Part shown: in pieces, positions 1-9,022 of the stretch
Numbering within the stretch: position 1 is the stretch's first letter
Layout: every line of letters begins with the position of its first letter
Assembly (NCBI RefSeq): GCF_000314975.1
Contig: NZ_BAEN01000021.1
Span: 62,001 to 126,000 of the forward strand
Origin: Aliiglaciecola lipolytica E3
Lineage (GTDB): Bacteria; Pseudomonadota; Gammaproteobacteria; Enterobacterales; Alteromonadaceae
DNA: 64,000 nt
Direction: 5' to 3'
The notes under the pieces: model-generated
The model's database searches: none
What the model was told of the DNA's origin: nothing
Seen by the model: only the letters and a program-made list of their open reading frames with translations
Position numbers and translations under genes: made by a program

Positions 1-30
1 GTGTGCAGTTGACCCAAGGAGAGTAACACC

Positions 31-762
31 GTGAAGTGCACATCAAATATGCCAATCTTGTCCGTTGCTGTCTGTTTATTCTTAAGCGGCTGTGCATCAT
101 CTGGTGCGTCATTCGTGGATTGGTTTTCTGCTCCTGAAAAACACACTCCGCAAACGGTAGATACGACAGAAAAGCTAGAAAAGCCTGATACCGGTATTCG
201 CTATCGGGCCGAACCTAAAGAGTTAATTGCAAAACAAGCGAATGACAATAATCAGCCAGTCGCTGTTTATCGCGCACCAAATACCTTATACCAACCTTCG
301 TTTAGTCATAAATCTTTGGCGGATTATGCCGAGCAGTTAACGATGGAATTGGTTAGAAATGGGCGACAACTTAACACCTCAAGCAAAGTGGGCATTGCGT
401 CTTTTGTGAATTTAGATAACAGCCTTACACAAACCACGATTTTAGGTAATCAACTAGCTGAAATGTTGATTGTAGAGGTGCAAAGTTTTGGCGTTCAGGT
501 TATTGATTTTAAAACCACTAGTCATATTGGCGTTGGTGCAAGTGGTGATATGGTGTTTAGTCGTGAGGCAGGTCGATTGTCTCGACAACTAGAATTAGAT
601 TACGTTCTGTCCGGCACCCTCATTCGCAGTGAAAAAGGTGTTCGAGTCAATGCGCGTATTATATCTACCAGTTCAAAAGTGGTGGTGTCGAGCGCGTCTT
701 TATTAGTACCAGACTTTGTTGTGAGATCATTGCAGCCGCAGTATGTGCTGGTAGGCGAATAA
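31..762 (+). CDS. FlgO-domain outer-membrane lipoprotein
   Basis: A 243-residue exported protein starting at GTG 31, with AAGGAGAG at 16-23 as ribosome-binding site. The N-terminus is a lipoprotein signal with lipobox LSGC (lipidated Cys21). Residues about 95-225 resemble the FlgO domain, including a stretch about an independent lookup of protein identity (GNQLAEML) and a TPR-free alpha/beta fold ending in a valine-rich strand region. FlgO of Vibrio is an outer-membrane lipoprotein needed for flagellar stability, but no flgP, flgQ or flagellar genes are visible here, so a flagellar role is only inferred. The gene converges on mnmC with 2 bp between stop codons. The preceding gene lies outside the window. 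Confidence 0.75.
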   Translation: MKCTSNMPILSVAVCLFLSGCASSGASFVDWFSAPEKHTPQTVDTTEKLEKPDTGIRYRAEPKELIAKQANDNNQPVAVYRAPNTLYQPSFSHKSLADYAEQLTMELVRNGRQLNTSSKVGIASFVNLDNSLTQTTILGNQLAEMLIVEVQSFGVQVIDFKTTSHIGVGASGDMVFSREAGRLSRQLELDYVLSGTLIRSEKGVRVNARIISTSSKVVVSSASLLVPDFVVRSLQPQYVLVGE

Positions 763-764
763 GC

Positions 765-2780
765 TTAGGGCTCTACACGCCGGATTAAGTTTTTAATCAA
801 AAAGCGATTAGGGTTGAGCGCGTCTAACAACTGACTTTCTAGCGGTAAAGGCTCGTTGCAGATTTGCGATGCAAGTAATTCGGCTAACAAAGGAGCTGTG
901 GTCAATCCTCTGGAGCCTAAACCGGCTAATACAAATAAACCGCCCAAATCGTCGGCAACCTCATATTTTTGCAGCGGTAGTGCTTTGTATAAATCTTTGT
1001 ACTGAGCTGTTTGTATTTGCTTATCAAATAAGCTTCCCGCAGTTGGAAGATGATCAGGTAGAGAACATCTAATCGCTGCACGTCCTTTATTGTCACCACG
1101 AATATCATTTGCCCAAGACGTGTTAGCGAGCGCTTTTTTATGCATGTCTAAATTGGTAGTTTGTTCGTCCTTCCTGTACGCACAACTGGTATCTTGTTTT
1201 ACATAAGTAGAGCCCAATGCATGAAATCCGTCGATGGCGGGTGTCATATAGCCTTTGTGACATAAAACGGTTTTCAGGTTTTGCAAGGGCGCTTGAGATG
1301 GCAGCGCTTCTACTTGTCCTCGAACTAATTGATACGGAATCGCATCACAAAAGGAAAATTGTTGTATATCTGAACCGCTGGCGACAACAACCGCATCAAA
1401 ACTATTATTCTGCCCTTTTTCAGGGGCAGAGGCGTTCACTATCCATTGTTTGTCTTGTTTAAAAATCTCTGTCACAAAGTAGTTGAGATTGATTTTACAT
1501 TGCCCAAGATGTTGCGCATATTTGAACATCGCCTTAACTAACTCTGGCGGACTCAACCATCCACCTTGGCGGATAAATAGTCCTTCATAAGGTAAATCGA
1601 CACCGGCAATTTGACTTGCGTGGGTTTCGTCAGCGTACTCAATTAGGGAGTCAGGCCAGACGTTATTGTTCAATAAGGCCTGTTGCCGTTTTATCACCTT
1701 AGGATTAAATCCGATTTGCAACACGCCACACCATTGGTGCGCAAAGTCGTAACCAAGGTCAAGTAATTGATGATACCTTCTTGAGGCAAATCCAAATGCG
1801 AGTGCTTGGATTCGACTTGAAATATTTGCTTCTGCATTTAGCTGTGGATAAAAACCACCTTGCGGATTACCCGATGCTCCTTGGGCGAATCTTGAGTCTT
1901 TACACATCACGGTCACTTCGATGCCTTTTTGCACCAAAGACATGGCTAAGTTCGCCGCCGCTAAGCCACCGCCAACTATTGCTATCTTGGCTGGTTTTGA
2001 AGATGTTTTTAAAATTCCATGTCGTTGAAAATAACGTGCAGTGTTACGCTCAATATCTGGCTGCTCAAAGCGCCCAATCAGCATGTCTCGTTTATGTCCA
2101 AATCCTTTCGTTTTATTCACTATAAACCCTTGTTCAGACAATCCACGCTTAACTATTCCGGCTGCTGTAAAAGTGGCAAACGTTGCCCCTTGCTTACTTA
2201 ATCTGGCCATTTGTTGAAATAGCGTGGTATTCCACATCTGTGGGTTTTTATTTGGCGCAAAACCGTCTAGAAACCAAGCATCTATGTAACCGTTGGCTTG
2301 ATTGTGCATCTGCAAGAAAACCTGACTGGCTTCTCCTAACCAAAGATCTAGTGTCACGCGTCCGTGTGCAAAACTTAGGCGATGGCAGCCTGCAAACAAA
2401 TCTGGATACTGAGCAATCAGTTGCTCTGAGTAATGACTAAGTTCTGGCCATTTAGCCAACGCGGTGATTAAATCAGATTTTGCAATTGGATATTTTTCAC
2501 AGCTAATAAAGTGCAGTTGTAAATTCTGAGCCTTTGTTTGAAATTGTTCAAAGGACTGCCATGTAGCTAAGAAATTTAAGCCAGTGCCAAATCCAGTTTC
2601 TGCTATGACAAAACTTCTGTCTGGGTGTGTTGTCCAAGCTTGGGGCAAATTATTCTTTTCAAGAAAAACGTAACGGCTTTCTTCAAGGCCGTTATGATTA
2701 GAGAAATAGACATCGTCAAAATCTTCCGCCACGGGAGTGCCTTGATTGTTATAAGTGATATTGGCGGGAGAAATGTTCAA
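765..2780 (-). CDS. mnmC: tRNA 5-methylaminomethyl-2-thiouridine biosynthesis bifunctional protein MnmC
   Basis: Bifunctional enzyme finishing mnm5s2U34 in tRNA wobble positions: the C-terminal FAD-dependent oxidase removes the carboxymethyl group of cmnm5U, and the N-terminal SAM-dependent methyltransferase methylates the product. The N-terminal part carries the SAM loop ETGFGTGLNFL and the DGFAP motif; the second half opens with the FAD dinucleotide motif GGGLAAANLA. The open frame extends to 2885, but family members begin just before the conserved EPANI/SPANI stretch. I place the start at TTG 2780, preceded by AAGGT six bases upstream, giving 672 residues, the usual size. The gene is divergent from fabB, the same arrangement as in E. 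coli. Confidence 0.93.
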   Translation of the reverse strand: MNISPANITYNNQGTPVAEDFDDVYFSNHNGLEESRYVFLEKNNLPQAWTTHPDRSFVIAETGFGTGLNFLATWQSFEQFQTKAQNLQLHFISCEKYPIAKSDLITALAKWPELSHYSEQLIAQYPDLFAGCHRLSFAHGRVTLDLWLGEASQVFLQMHNQANGYIDAWFLDGFAPNKNPQMWNTTLFQQMARLSKQGATFATFTAAGIVKRGLSEQGFIVNKTKGFGHKRDMLIGRFEQPDIERNTARYFQRHGILKTSSKPAKIAIVGGGLAAANLAMSLVQKGIEVTVMCKDSRFAQGASGNPQGGFYPQLNAEANISSRIQALAFGFASRRYHQLLDLGYDFAHQWCGVLQIGFNPKVIKRQQALLNNNVWPDSLIEYADETHASQIAGVDLPYEGLFIRQGGWLSPPELVKAMFKYAQHLGQCKINLNYFVTEIFKQDKQWIVNASAPEKGQNNSFDAVVVASGSDIQQFSFCDAIPYQLVRGQVEALPSQAPLQNLKTVLCHKGYMTPAIDGFHALGSTYVKQDTSCAYRKDEQTTNLDMHKKALANTSWANDIRGDNKGRAAIRCSLPDHLPTAGSLFDKQIQTAQYKDLYKALPLQKYEVADDLGGLFVLAGLGSRGLTTAPLLAELLASQICNEPLPLESQLLDALNPNRFLIKNLIRRVEP

Positions 2781-2992
2781 TAGGTGACCTTTTTCTGTTG
2801 TTAAATAGCAATTAAGGATAATTTTGCAGTATTTTGTCACTAGAATAGTGTTTTTTAGGTAACTTACTAATTCACATGCTAGCATTAAAAGAATGCATTA
2901 TTTCATTTCGCAGAAGAGCAGACCAGTTAAGTCTGTAAAATCATTATTATATGCGGAAAATTTTTCGACTAAATCGTAATAAAAGGTGAAAA

Positions 2993-4207
2993 ATGAGAAG
3001 AGCAGTCATAACAGGTATCGGTATTGTTTCAAGCATAGGTAATAACCAGCAAGAAGTTCTGGATTCATTGCAACAAGGCCGTTCAGGTATCACCTTTTCA
3101 GATGAGTTTGCAGAAATGGGTCTGCGTTCACAAGTCTGGGGTAAGGTAGATATAGATTTTAAAGAGCACATTGATCGTAAGCAACTGCGCTTTATGGGTG
3201 ATGCTTCCGCTTATGCATATATTGCGATGCAGCAGGCTGTTGAAGATTCGGGATTATCCGATGAACAAGTGTCGAATATACGTACTGGTATAATCGCAGG
3301 TTCGGGTGGCGCTTCATCAAAAAGTCAGGTCGATGCGGCTGATATTTTACGTGAAAAAGGCGTAAAACGCGTTGGTCCTTACATGGTTACCAAATCAATG
3401 GCCAGTACGGTTTCAGCTTGTTTAGCGACACCTTTTAAGATCAAAGGCATTAACTATTCTATTGCATCTGCTTGTGCTACCAGTGCGCATTGTATCGGTA
3501 ACGCTTTAGAGCTTATCCAACTGAATAAACAAGACGTCGTATTTGCAGGTGGTGGAGAAGAACTTCACTGGACACTCTCTGTGCAGTTTGACGCAATGGG
3601 TGCCTTGTCTTCTAAATATAACGACAACCCTGCCATTGCATCACGCACTTATGACGCAGATCGCGATGGATTTGTCAGCTCTGGTGGTGGCGGTATGGTC
3701 GTGGTTGAAGAACTAGAACATGCGCTGGCTCGTGGAGCTAAAATTTATGCCGAAGTAGTAGGTTACGGTGCAACGTCTGATGGGGTCGATATGGTTGCTC
3801 CTTCTGGTGAAGGCGCAGTACGTTGTATGCAAATGGCAATGCAAGGTGTAGATACACCTATTGATTACCTTAATACTCACGGTACGTCTACACCGGTCGG
3901 CGATGTTAAAGAACTGGCTGCGATTCAAGAAGTGTTTGGCGGAAATAGCCCGGCAATCAGCTCAACTAAGTCTATGACTGGTCATGCATTGGGTGCCGCT
4001 GGTGTCAATGAAGCGATATACAGCATCTTAATGATGGAGAATGACTTCATTGCACCTTCTATTAATATAGATAATTTGGATGAAGCTGCTAAAGGGTTGG
4101 ATGTGGTTACCGAGCCACGCAAAGCTAAGCTCAATACTGTTATGTCTAACAGTTTTGGTTTTGGCGGAACAAACGCGACCCTAGTACTTAAAAAATACGA
4201 AGCATAA
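2993..4207 (+). CDS. fabB: 3-oxoacyl-[acyl-carrier-protein] synthase I
   Basis: Condensing enzyme of type II fatty acid synthesis, elongating acyl-ACP with malonyl-ACP and needed for unsaturated fatty acids. The thiolase-fold catalytic triad is complete: nucleophile Cys161 in SACATSAH, His296 in [11 protein letters not shown] and His331 in [12 protein letters not shown]. The glycine-rich GFGGTNAT motif closes the protein. Its 404 residues match FabB (E. coli 406). The start ATG follows AAAAGGTG. It stands alone, ending in a strong hairpin shared with the convergent crp-like gene. FabF is the main alternative, but divergence from mnmC favours FabB. Confidence 0.95.
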   Translation: MRRAVITGIGIVSSIGNNQQEVLDSLQQGRSGITFSDEFAEMGLRSQVWGKVDIDFKEHIDRKQLRFMGDASAYAYIAMQQAVEDSGLSDEQVSNIRTGIIAGSGGASSKSQVDAADILREKGVKRVGPYMVTKSMASTVSACLATPFKIKGINYSIASACATSAHCIGNALELIQLNKQDVVFAGGGEELHWTLSVQFDAMGALSSKYNDNPAIASRTYDADRDGFVSSGGGGMVVVEELEHALARGAKIYAEVVGYGATSDGVDMVAPSGEGAVRCMQMAMQGVDTPIDYLNTHGTSTPVGDVKELAAIQEVFGGNSPAISSTKSMTGHALGAAGVNEAIYSILMMENDFIAPSINIDNLDEAAKGLDVVTEPRKAKLNTVMSNSFGFGGTNATLVLKKYEA

Positions 4208-4217
4208 ACGTAGTACA

Positions 4218-4245
4218 AAAGAGCAAGGTAATGACCTTGCTCTTT
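4218..4245. terminator. Bidirectional terminator between fabB and crp-like gene
   Basis: A 12-bp perfect inverted repeat, arms AAAGAGCAAGGT and ACCTTGCTCTTT with a 4-base loop. The A-rich and T-rich flanks would serve as U-tract on either strand, so it should stop transcription from fabB and from the converging regulator gene, whose stop codon it overlaps. Confidence 0.85.
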
Positions 4246-4936
4246 ATATTTCGCACAACCGCTCTAAAGCCCGCATATCTATTATTTCTATCGTTCCGTA
4301 ATGCACCTGAATAATATTCAATTGATTCAACTCATTTAGCAATTTGTTCACGGTTTGCCGCGAGCTATTTATCATATGTGCTAACGATTCTTGGGAAATG
4401 GAAATCCGCTTGCTCCCTGTTTGTTTATTGGTATTGTGTAACCCATTCACGAGCAGCAATATTCGCCGAGCTAATTGCCTTTGAAGCGATAATCCGCCGG
4501 TTTCATCAATCAAATCAAAAGTTACTCGTATGCGTTGACACAACATGCGCATAAAGTAAGGGTAAAATTGTGGTTTTTGAGTAAGTAAACATTGAAAAGC
4601 GACATTTGGAATCATGAGTAGTTTTGTTACTTCTTCAGCGTGGGCATCGTGTGTTCTAGGCAAGCCGTCAAACATTGAAATTTCACCAAACCAAGTGCCG
4701 GATTCTAACCAAGTCAATACCATTTCTTTGCCCTGAGAGTTTACGTTACTAATGCGTATCTTGCCCTCTAATACACAGTAAAACCCTTCCGCATTATCTC
4801 CTTTTGCATGCAAAATTTGGCCTTTCTGCAATAGCTTCATTTTGCTTACTAAAATTAAATCGTGGATCACTTCTTGCGGCAGCTGTTCCAACCACTGGTT
4901 TTGTATAAACAGTTTTTCAGTTTCTAATATATCCAC
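4244..4936 (-). CDS. Crp/Fnr-family transcriptional regulator
   Basis: A 230-residue regulator with an N-terminal cyclic-nucleotide-binding beta roll (about residues 20-130; the phosphate-binding-cassette region reads GEISMFDGLPRTHDA) and a C-terminal winged helix (about 150-225, recognition helix SSRQTVNKLLNEL). The FNR cysteines that hold an iron-sulfur cluster are absent, so it is not an oxygen sensor of FNR type. The PRTHDA segment departs from the R-(S/T)-A of CRP, so cAMP binding is uncertain. It is transcribed divergently from the class II aldolase gene with 100 bp between the start codons, which suggests, without proving, that it controls that gene. Confidence 0.85.
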   Translation of the reverse strand: MDILETEKLFIQNQWLEQLPQEVIHDLILVSKMKLLQKGQILHAKGDNAEGFYCVLEGKIRISNVNSQGKEMVLTWLESGTWFGEISMFDGLPRTHDAHAEEVTKLLMIPNVAFQCLLTQKPQFYPYFMRMLCQRIRVTFDLIDETGGLSLQRQLARRILLLVNGLHNTNKQTGSKRISISQESLAHMINSSRQTVNKLLNELNQLNIIQVHYGTIEIIDMRALERLCEI

Positions 4937-5036
4937 TGCGATTTGTCTATGATTGTCAAACTGACGACAGTTTACCTCAACAAGATACCTTACAGTGATG
5001 AAATGTTATTAAATTGTAATTATTTGGAGTTTCATT

Positions 5037-5792
5037 ATGTCTTCCAGCGTAAAAGCGCTAGTTAGCGAACAAGAATGGCAAGTGCGCGTAGATCTGGCAG
5101 CGTGTTATAGAATCGTCGCACATTATGGTTGGGATGACTTAGTCTTTACTCATATCTCTGCCAGAGTACCGGGCCCAGAACATCACTTTTTGATTAACCC
5201 ATACGGGTTATTGTTCGAAGAGGTGACCGCTTCCAATCTTGTTAAGGTTGATTTAGAAGGCAATATTGTGATGGACACTACGCATAATATTAATCCCGCA
5301 GGTTTTACCATTCATAGTGCCGTTCACGAAGCGAGAGAAGATGCCCAATGTGTGATGCACTTACACACTTCAGCGGGTGTCGCTTTGTCGACATTGAAAA
5401 ATGGCTTGGAAGCTTACAGTCAACAATCGCTATTCCCACTCGCGTCACTTGCCTATCATGATTATGAGGGCGTTGCGTTAAATCCAGATGAGAAGGTTCG
5501 ACTAGTAGCTGATTTGGCCGACAAACACTTTATGATTCTGCGAAATCATGGGTTATTGACCTGCTCAGAAAGTGTTGCCGATGCCTTTTTGTATATGTTT
5601 TTGTTACAGCGTGCCTGTGAAATTCAGCTTCAGGCTCAAGCTACTGGTCAGCCACTTATTAGCATCCCAAAACCAATTTTAGATGGGATCCAAGCACAGG
5701 CAAAACAAGTCACACGTTCTGTTGGTGGTGCTCTGGCTTGGCCAGGTATTTTGCGTAAGCTAGATAGAGTAAATCCAGGCTATGACGAGTAG
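5037..5792 (+). CDS. Class II aldolase/adducin family protein
   Basis: A 251-residue single-domain protein of the fuculose-phosphate aldolase/adducin fold, which uses a divalent metal to cleave or epimerise sugar phosphates in family members. Metal ligands are visible as the HLHTS pair (about residues 103-105) and the later histidine in RNHGLLT (about 172). An acidic residue in the KVDLEG region fits the family. The N-terminus (DLAACYRIVAHYGWDDL, FTHISARV) is typical of the subgroup often annotated as class II aldolase without a defined substrate. No sugar kinase, isomerase or transporter is adjacent, so the substrate cannot be inferred. It is divergent from the Crp-like regulator. Confidence 0.88.
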   Translation: MSSSVKALVSEQEWQVRVDLAACYRIVAHYGWDDLVFTHISARVPGPEHHFLINPYGLLFEEVTASNLVKVDLEGNIVMDTTHNINPAGFTIHSAVHEAREDAQCVMHLHTSAGVALSTLKNGLEAYSQQSLFPLASLAYHDYEGVALNPDEKVRLVADLADKHFMILRNHGLLTCSESVADAFLYMFLLQRACEIQLQAQATGQPLISIPKPILDGIQAQAKQVTRSVGGALAWPGILRKLDRVNPGYDE

Positions 5793-5824
5793 TTTAGTGA
5801 GGTAAATGTACGAAAATGACTAAG

Positions 5825-5861
5825 GCGATAAGATTTCTAGTTATTTAGGAAATCTTATCGC
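5825..5861. terminator. Inverted repeat between class II aldolase and FKBP genes
   Basis: Perfect 13-bp arms GCGATAAGATTTC and GAAATCTTATCGC with an 11-base loop, placed between two convergent genes. A clear T-run is missing on both sides, so it is a likely but not classic bidirectional terminator. Confidence 0.6.
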
Positions 5862-5871
5862 TAATTGACAA

Positions 5872-6342
5872 TTACTGAATTTCTAAAAGTTCAACGTCAA
5901 AAATAAGCACTGAACCGGCTTTTATCTTACCGGTAGATTGGTTGCCATAAGCCAAAATTGATGGAATGAAGAACCTAAACTTATCGCCGACTACCATTAA
6001 TTGAAGGCCTTCTGTCCAACCGGGAATTACTTGGTTTAATGGGAAACTAATTGGATTTCCCCGTTCAACCGAACTATCAAACACACTGCCATCTATTAAG
6101 GTGCCGTGATAATGAACTTTTACGGTTGAATTTGCACTAGGGTGCTCCGTTTCTTCACCTTTGTGTAAAATTTGATATTGCAGACCTGACGCTGTTTCTT
6201 GCACATCTTGATTAGTCTTATTTTCTGCAAGATACTTTTTTCCTATCGCTATATTCTCAGTCGCCATTTTTTTATTGTTTGAGCTTCGATTGAAAAAAAA
6301 GACAGCCAGTGCAATGACGATAGCCAAAATTATAAATTTCAT
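5872..6342 (-). CDS. Membrane-anchored FKBP-type peptidyl-prolyl isomerase
   Basis: A 156-residue protein with an N-terminal hydrophobic anchor (about residues 2-18, FIILAIVIALAVFFF) and a C-terminal FKBP domain (about 60-156). The domain shows the family landmarks VHYHGTLIDGSVFDSS, NQVIPGWTEGLQLM and the LAYG loop, so it should catalyse proline cis-trans isomerisation, most likely on the periplasmic face. It is shorter than FkpA and lacks its dimerisation region. The gene is monocistronic and convergent with the class II aldolase gene. Confidence 0.9.
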   Translation of the reverse strand: MKFIILAIVIALAVFFFNRSSNNKKMATENIAIGKKYLAENKTNQDVQETASGLQYQILHKGEETEHPSANSTVKVHYHGTLIDGSVFDSSVERGNPISFPLNQVIPGWTEGLQLMVVGDKFRFFIPSILAYGNQSTGKIKAGSVLIFDVELLEIQ

Positions 6343-6765
6343 ATTTTATCCTGTTTGATTTAATCGCTTATTGTCAGGTTATCATGTTTAGCGTAAATTT
6401 CTGTATTTCAGCGATATATCCGCACTTTTCGCTACCTAGGTTTGTATTTGTAATAAAAGTTTCATAATTGGTGGGTAAGGTTTGGCGAATAGTAAACACA
6501 GTCCTTTTGCATCAGAGCTTGGTTTATCAATGATATTTTGAAATACGTTGATACTAGTGCGAACCAAAATGTAATGTCGTTAAAATTCTAAATTAACCTT
6601 TTATATCTCGGTAAAAAATCCAGAGCAAACCTATACTCTGATGAAAAGGGTTGAGTTGATTTAAAAACATCTTTCAACTTCATTTTAAAAAGTAATCGAA
6701 AAGGTCGTGTGCATAGACGTTTGATTCTATGAATATTGCTTTTCTGATCAGCGAGAAAAATCATT
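6343..6765. other. Intergenic region between FKBP and chemoreceptor genes
   Basis: About 420 bp of AT-rich DNA between divergently transcribed genes. It must hold both promoters. No convincing sigma-28-type chemotaxis promoter, RNA gene or additional coding frame is seen. Confidence 0.5.
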
Positions 6766-8400
6766 ATGATCCCAGAACAATTTAAAAAGTTACGGCCCAA
6801 AATTATAGGTTTACTGGGCGTGGGTATCATTTCTGTTGGCCTAATCGCTATATTTTCATTTAGTATTTTGTCTAACAAAATTGATCAATACGACTCGTTA
6901 ATTAAACGAGAAGTGACCGCAACTTTTATTTCTGATTCGATTAATCTTAATTTTAAGCGCCAAGTTCAAGAATGGAAAAACGTACTATTGCGTGGGAAAG
7001 ACCAAGCTGATAGAGAGAAGTATTGGCAAAGTTTTTTAAAGACGCACAAAAAAATCCAGACTGAAGTGAACACTTATTTGGCTTTGCAGCTTGATGACAA
7101 AACGCTTTCTCTTATGCGCCAATTTGGCCAGGTGCATCAGGGATTATTGAAGCAATACGAGCGCGGCTATCAAACTTTTATTTCCAGCGGTTTCGATCAT
7201 TCCGTTGGAGATGATGCGGTTAGAGGAATTGATCGCGAACCCACACAGTTACTCGAATCACTTTCGCAACTTTTGCATAATAGAGCCATTGAAGCCAGCA
7301 CTGAAACGGAAGCGTCTGCGACTGCAGCTATCGATTACGGAACATTGGCAATCATTTTAGCCATAATCATATTTACAACGTTAATCGCCTGGTTTATGAA
7401 TAACAGTGTTGTTAGGCCATTAACGGCACTAATTGATCATTTGAGAGAAGTCAGTAAAGGCAATTACGATAAAGAAGTGGTTTTTTACCGCAGTGATGAA
7501 ATTGGTAGAATGTCCAAGGCGATTGAAGTTTTACGTCAAAACCTAAAACAAATTTGCAATGAAATGGCCGTCACTCAAAGTGATCTCGAAAATGTGTCAG
7601 ATAGTTTGCTGGATAGTGCCAGTGCCATTACCAATGGTGTACAAAGCCAAAATGCGAAAACGGCTATTGTATCTGACGCAGCGCGAGACTTAAGTCAATC
7701 TGCACATCTGGTTACTGAAAGAACCCATTTAGCTACCACTGAAGCGAATAACGCCAATACTGCCTCAGAAAGTTCAATGCGCGTTATGCAAGAAACCATC
7801 AGTGTTATTCGTGACTCCTCATCACAAATTCAAACCACTACAGAAGTAATCGATGGGCTAGCCAACGACATCAACAACGTTGGTACTGTGTTAGACGTGA
7901 TAAAAAGTATTGCAGAACAAACAAACTTACTGGCACTTAATGCTGCAATTGAAGCTGCAAGAGCAGGGGAGCAAGGTCGCGGGTTTGCAGTTGTTGCTGA
8001 TGAGGTAAGAACGCTTGCCGCAAGAACCCAAAAATCAACGGAAGAAATTCAGGATATTATTAGCAGCGTACAAAGTGGCGCACAACAAGCTGTTCTTTCT
8101 ATTGCTTCAGGACAAAAGGCCACGGAGGCGGGCGTTGATAAAGTACTCGATGCCGATCACAAGTTGCAATCTATCGTGACACATATTGATAAAGTTTCGG
8201 CACTAATCAATGACATTGCCGGCATTTTGGGCGAGCAAAAGCAGGTAACAGATAATATCGCTGGAAATATGGATGAGATAAACGCGATAGCTCAAACGAA
8301 TAGCACGCATGCAGATTCATGCCAAAAAGACAACAAAACCCTCTCACAAGTTAAAATGAGAATGGATGCGGTTTTGGAAAAATTAAAGGGAAACAACTAA
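6766..8400 (+). CDS. Methyl-accepting chemotaxis protein
   Basis: A 544-residue transmembrane chemoreceptor that senses a ligand and controls the CheA kinase. Order of parts: first membrane segment (about residues 15-35), a mostly helical periplasmic domain of about 150 residues, second membrane segment (about 190-208), HAMP linker (about 210-262) and the cytoplasmic methyl-accepting coiled coil. The highly conserved hairpin tip is intact ([20 protein letters not shown], then [15 protein letters not shown]). No C-terminal CheR-binding pentapeptide is present; it ends KLKGNN. The ligand is unknown, and no other chemotaxis gene is adjacent, as is common for orphan receptors. Confidence 0.95.
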   Translation: MIPEQFKKLRPKIIGLLGVGIISVGLIAIFSFSILSNKIDQYDSLIKREVTATFISDSINLNFKRQVQEWKNVLLRGKDQADREKYWQSFLKTHKKIQTEVNTYLALQLDDKTLSLMRQFGQVHQGLLKQYERGYQTFISSGFDHSVGDDAVRGIDREPTQLLESLSQLLHNRAIEASTETEASATAAIDYGTLAIILAIIIFTTLIAWFMNNSVVRPLTALIDHLREVSKGNYDKEVVFYRSDEIGRMSKAIEVLRQNLKQICNEMAVTQSDLENVSDSLLDSASAITNGVQSQNAKTAIVSDAARDLSQSAHLVTERTHLATTEANNANTASESSMRVMQETISVIRDSSSQIQTTTEVIDGLANDINNVGTVLDVIKSIAEQTNLLALNAAIEAARAGEQGRGFAVVADEVRTLAARTQKSTEEIQDIISSVQSGAQQAVLSIASGQKATEAGVDKVLDADHKLQSIVTHIDKVSALINDIAGILGEQKQVTDNIAGNMDEINAIAQTNSTHADSCQKDNKTLSQVKMRMDAVLEKLKGNN

Positions 8401-8432
8401 AGCATTTTAACCAACCTAGTTGACAATCGTGG

Positions 8433-8474
8433 ATACAAGGCCACTCAAAAGACTGATTTTTAGTGACCTTGTAT
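8433..8474. terminator. Imperfect hairpin after chemoreceptor gene
   Basis: Arms ATACAAGGCCACT and AGTGACCTTGTAT pair over 13 positions with one mismatch around a 16-base loop. It follows the chemoreceptor stop by 33 bp, but no T-run follows, so terminator function is only probable. Confidence 0.45.
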
Positions 8475-8564
8475 GTCGATACTGCTTATTTGCCCGCTTC
8501 TGAGTTCGTGATTTTAATCTAGCAAAGGTATAAACTACGCAGCTGTTGTTTAGATGGAGTTGTC

Positions 8565-9014
8565 ATGCAATATCACTTAGCCCAGCTCAATATCGGTAAA
8601 GCACTCGATAGTATTGATAGCGAATTGATGCAAGAGTTTGCACAAGGGCTTGATCCCATCAACCAGATCGCGGAACAATCAATGGGGTTTATTTGGCGAC
8701 TCAAAGATGAAAGCGGCAACGCTACCGATATTCACTATTTCGACGATCCAAACATGCTGGTTAATTTATCTGTATGGGAAGATGTTGAAAGTCTGAAATT
8801 CTTCATGTTTAAAACCCACCATATGGATTTTTTAAAACAACGTAAAAAATGGTTTGAAACGGATTTACAAGATACTTATGTACTCTGGTGGATTCCTGCT
8901 GGCCATATTCCTGAAATACCAGAAGCCTTGGCCCGTCTCACACAATTGCGAGAACAGGGGCCTAGCGCCTCTGCATTTACGTTTGCAAAGGTGTTTCATA
9001 ACCCTGTGGAATAA
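8565..9014 (+). CDS. DUF3291 family protein
   Basis: A 149-residue cytoplasmic protein recognisable as DUF3291 by its opening YHLAQLNI, the central FIWRLKDE and NLSVWEDVESLKFF, and the HMDFLKQRKKWFE and YVLWWIPAGHIP segments. The fold is probably a dimeric alpha/beta barrel related to antibiotic-biosynthesis monooxygenases, but no catalytic role is established for the family. The gene ends 8 bp before pdxB, whose own ribosome-binding site is poor, so the two are probably co-transcribed and translationally coupled. Confidence 0.85.
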   Translation: MQYHLAQLNIGKALDSIDSELMQEFAQGLDPINQIAEQSMGFIWRLKDESGNATDIHYFDDPNMLVNLSVWEDVESLKFFMFKTHHMDFLKQRKKWFETDLQDTYVLWWIPAGHIPEIPEALARLTQLREQGPSASAFTFAKVFHNPVE

Positions 9015-9022
9015 TAGTAGTA

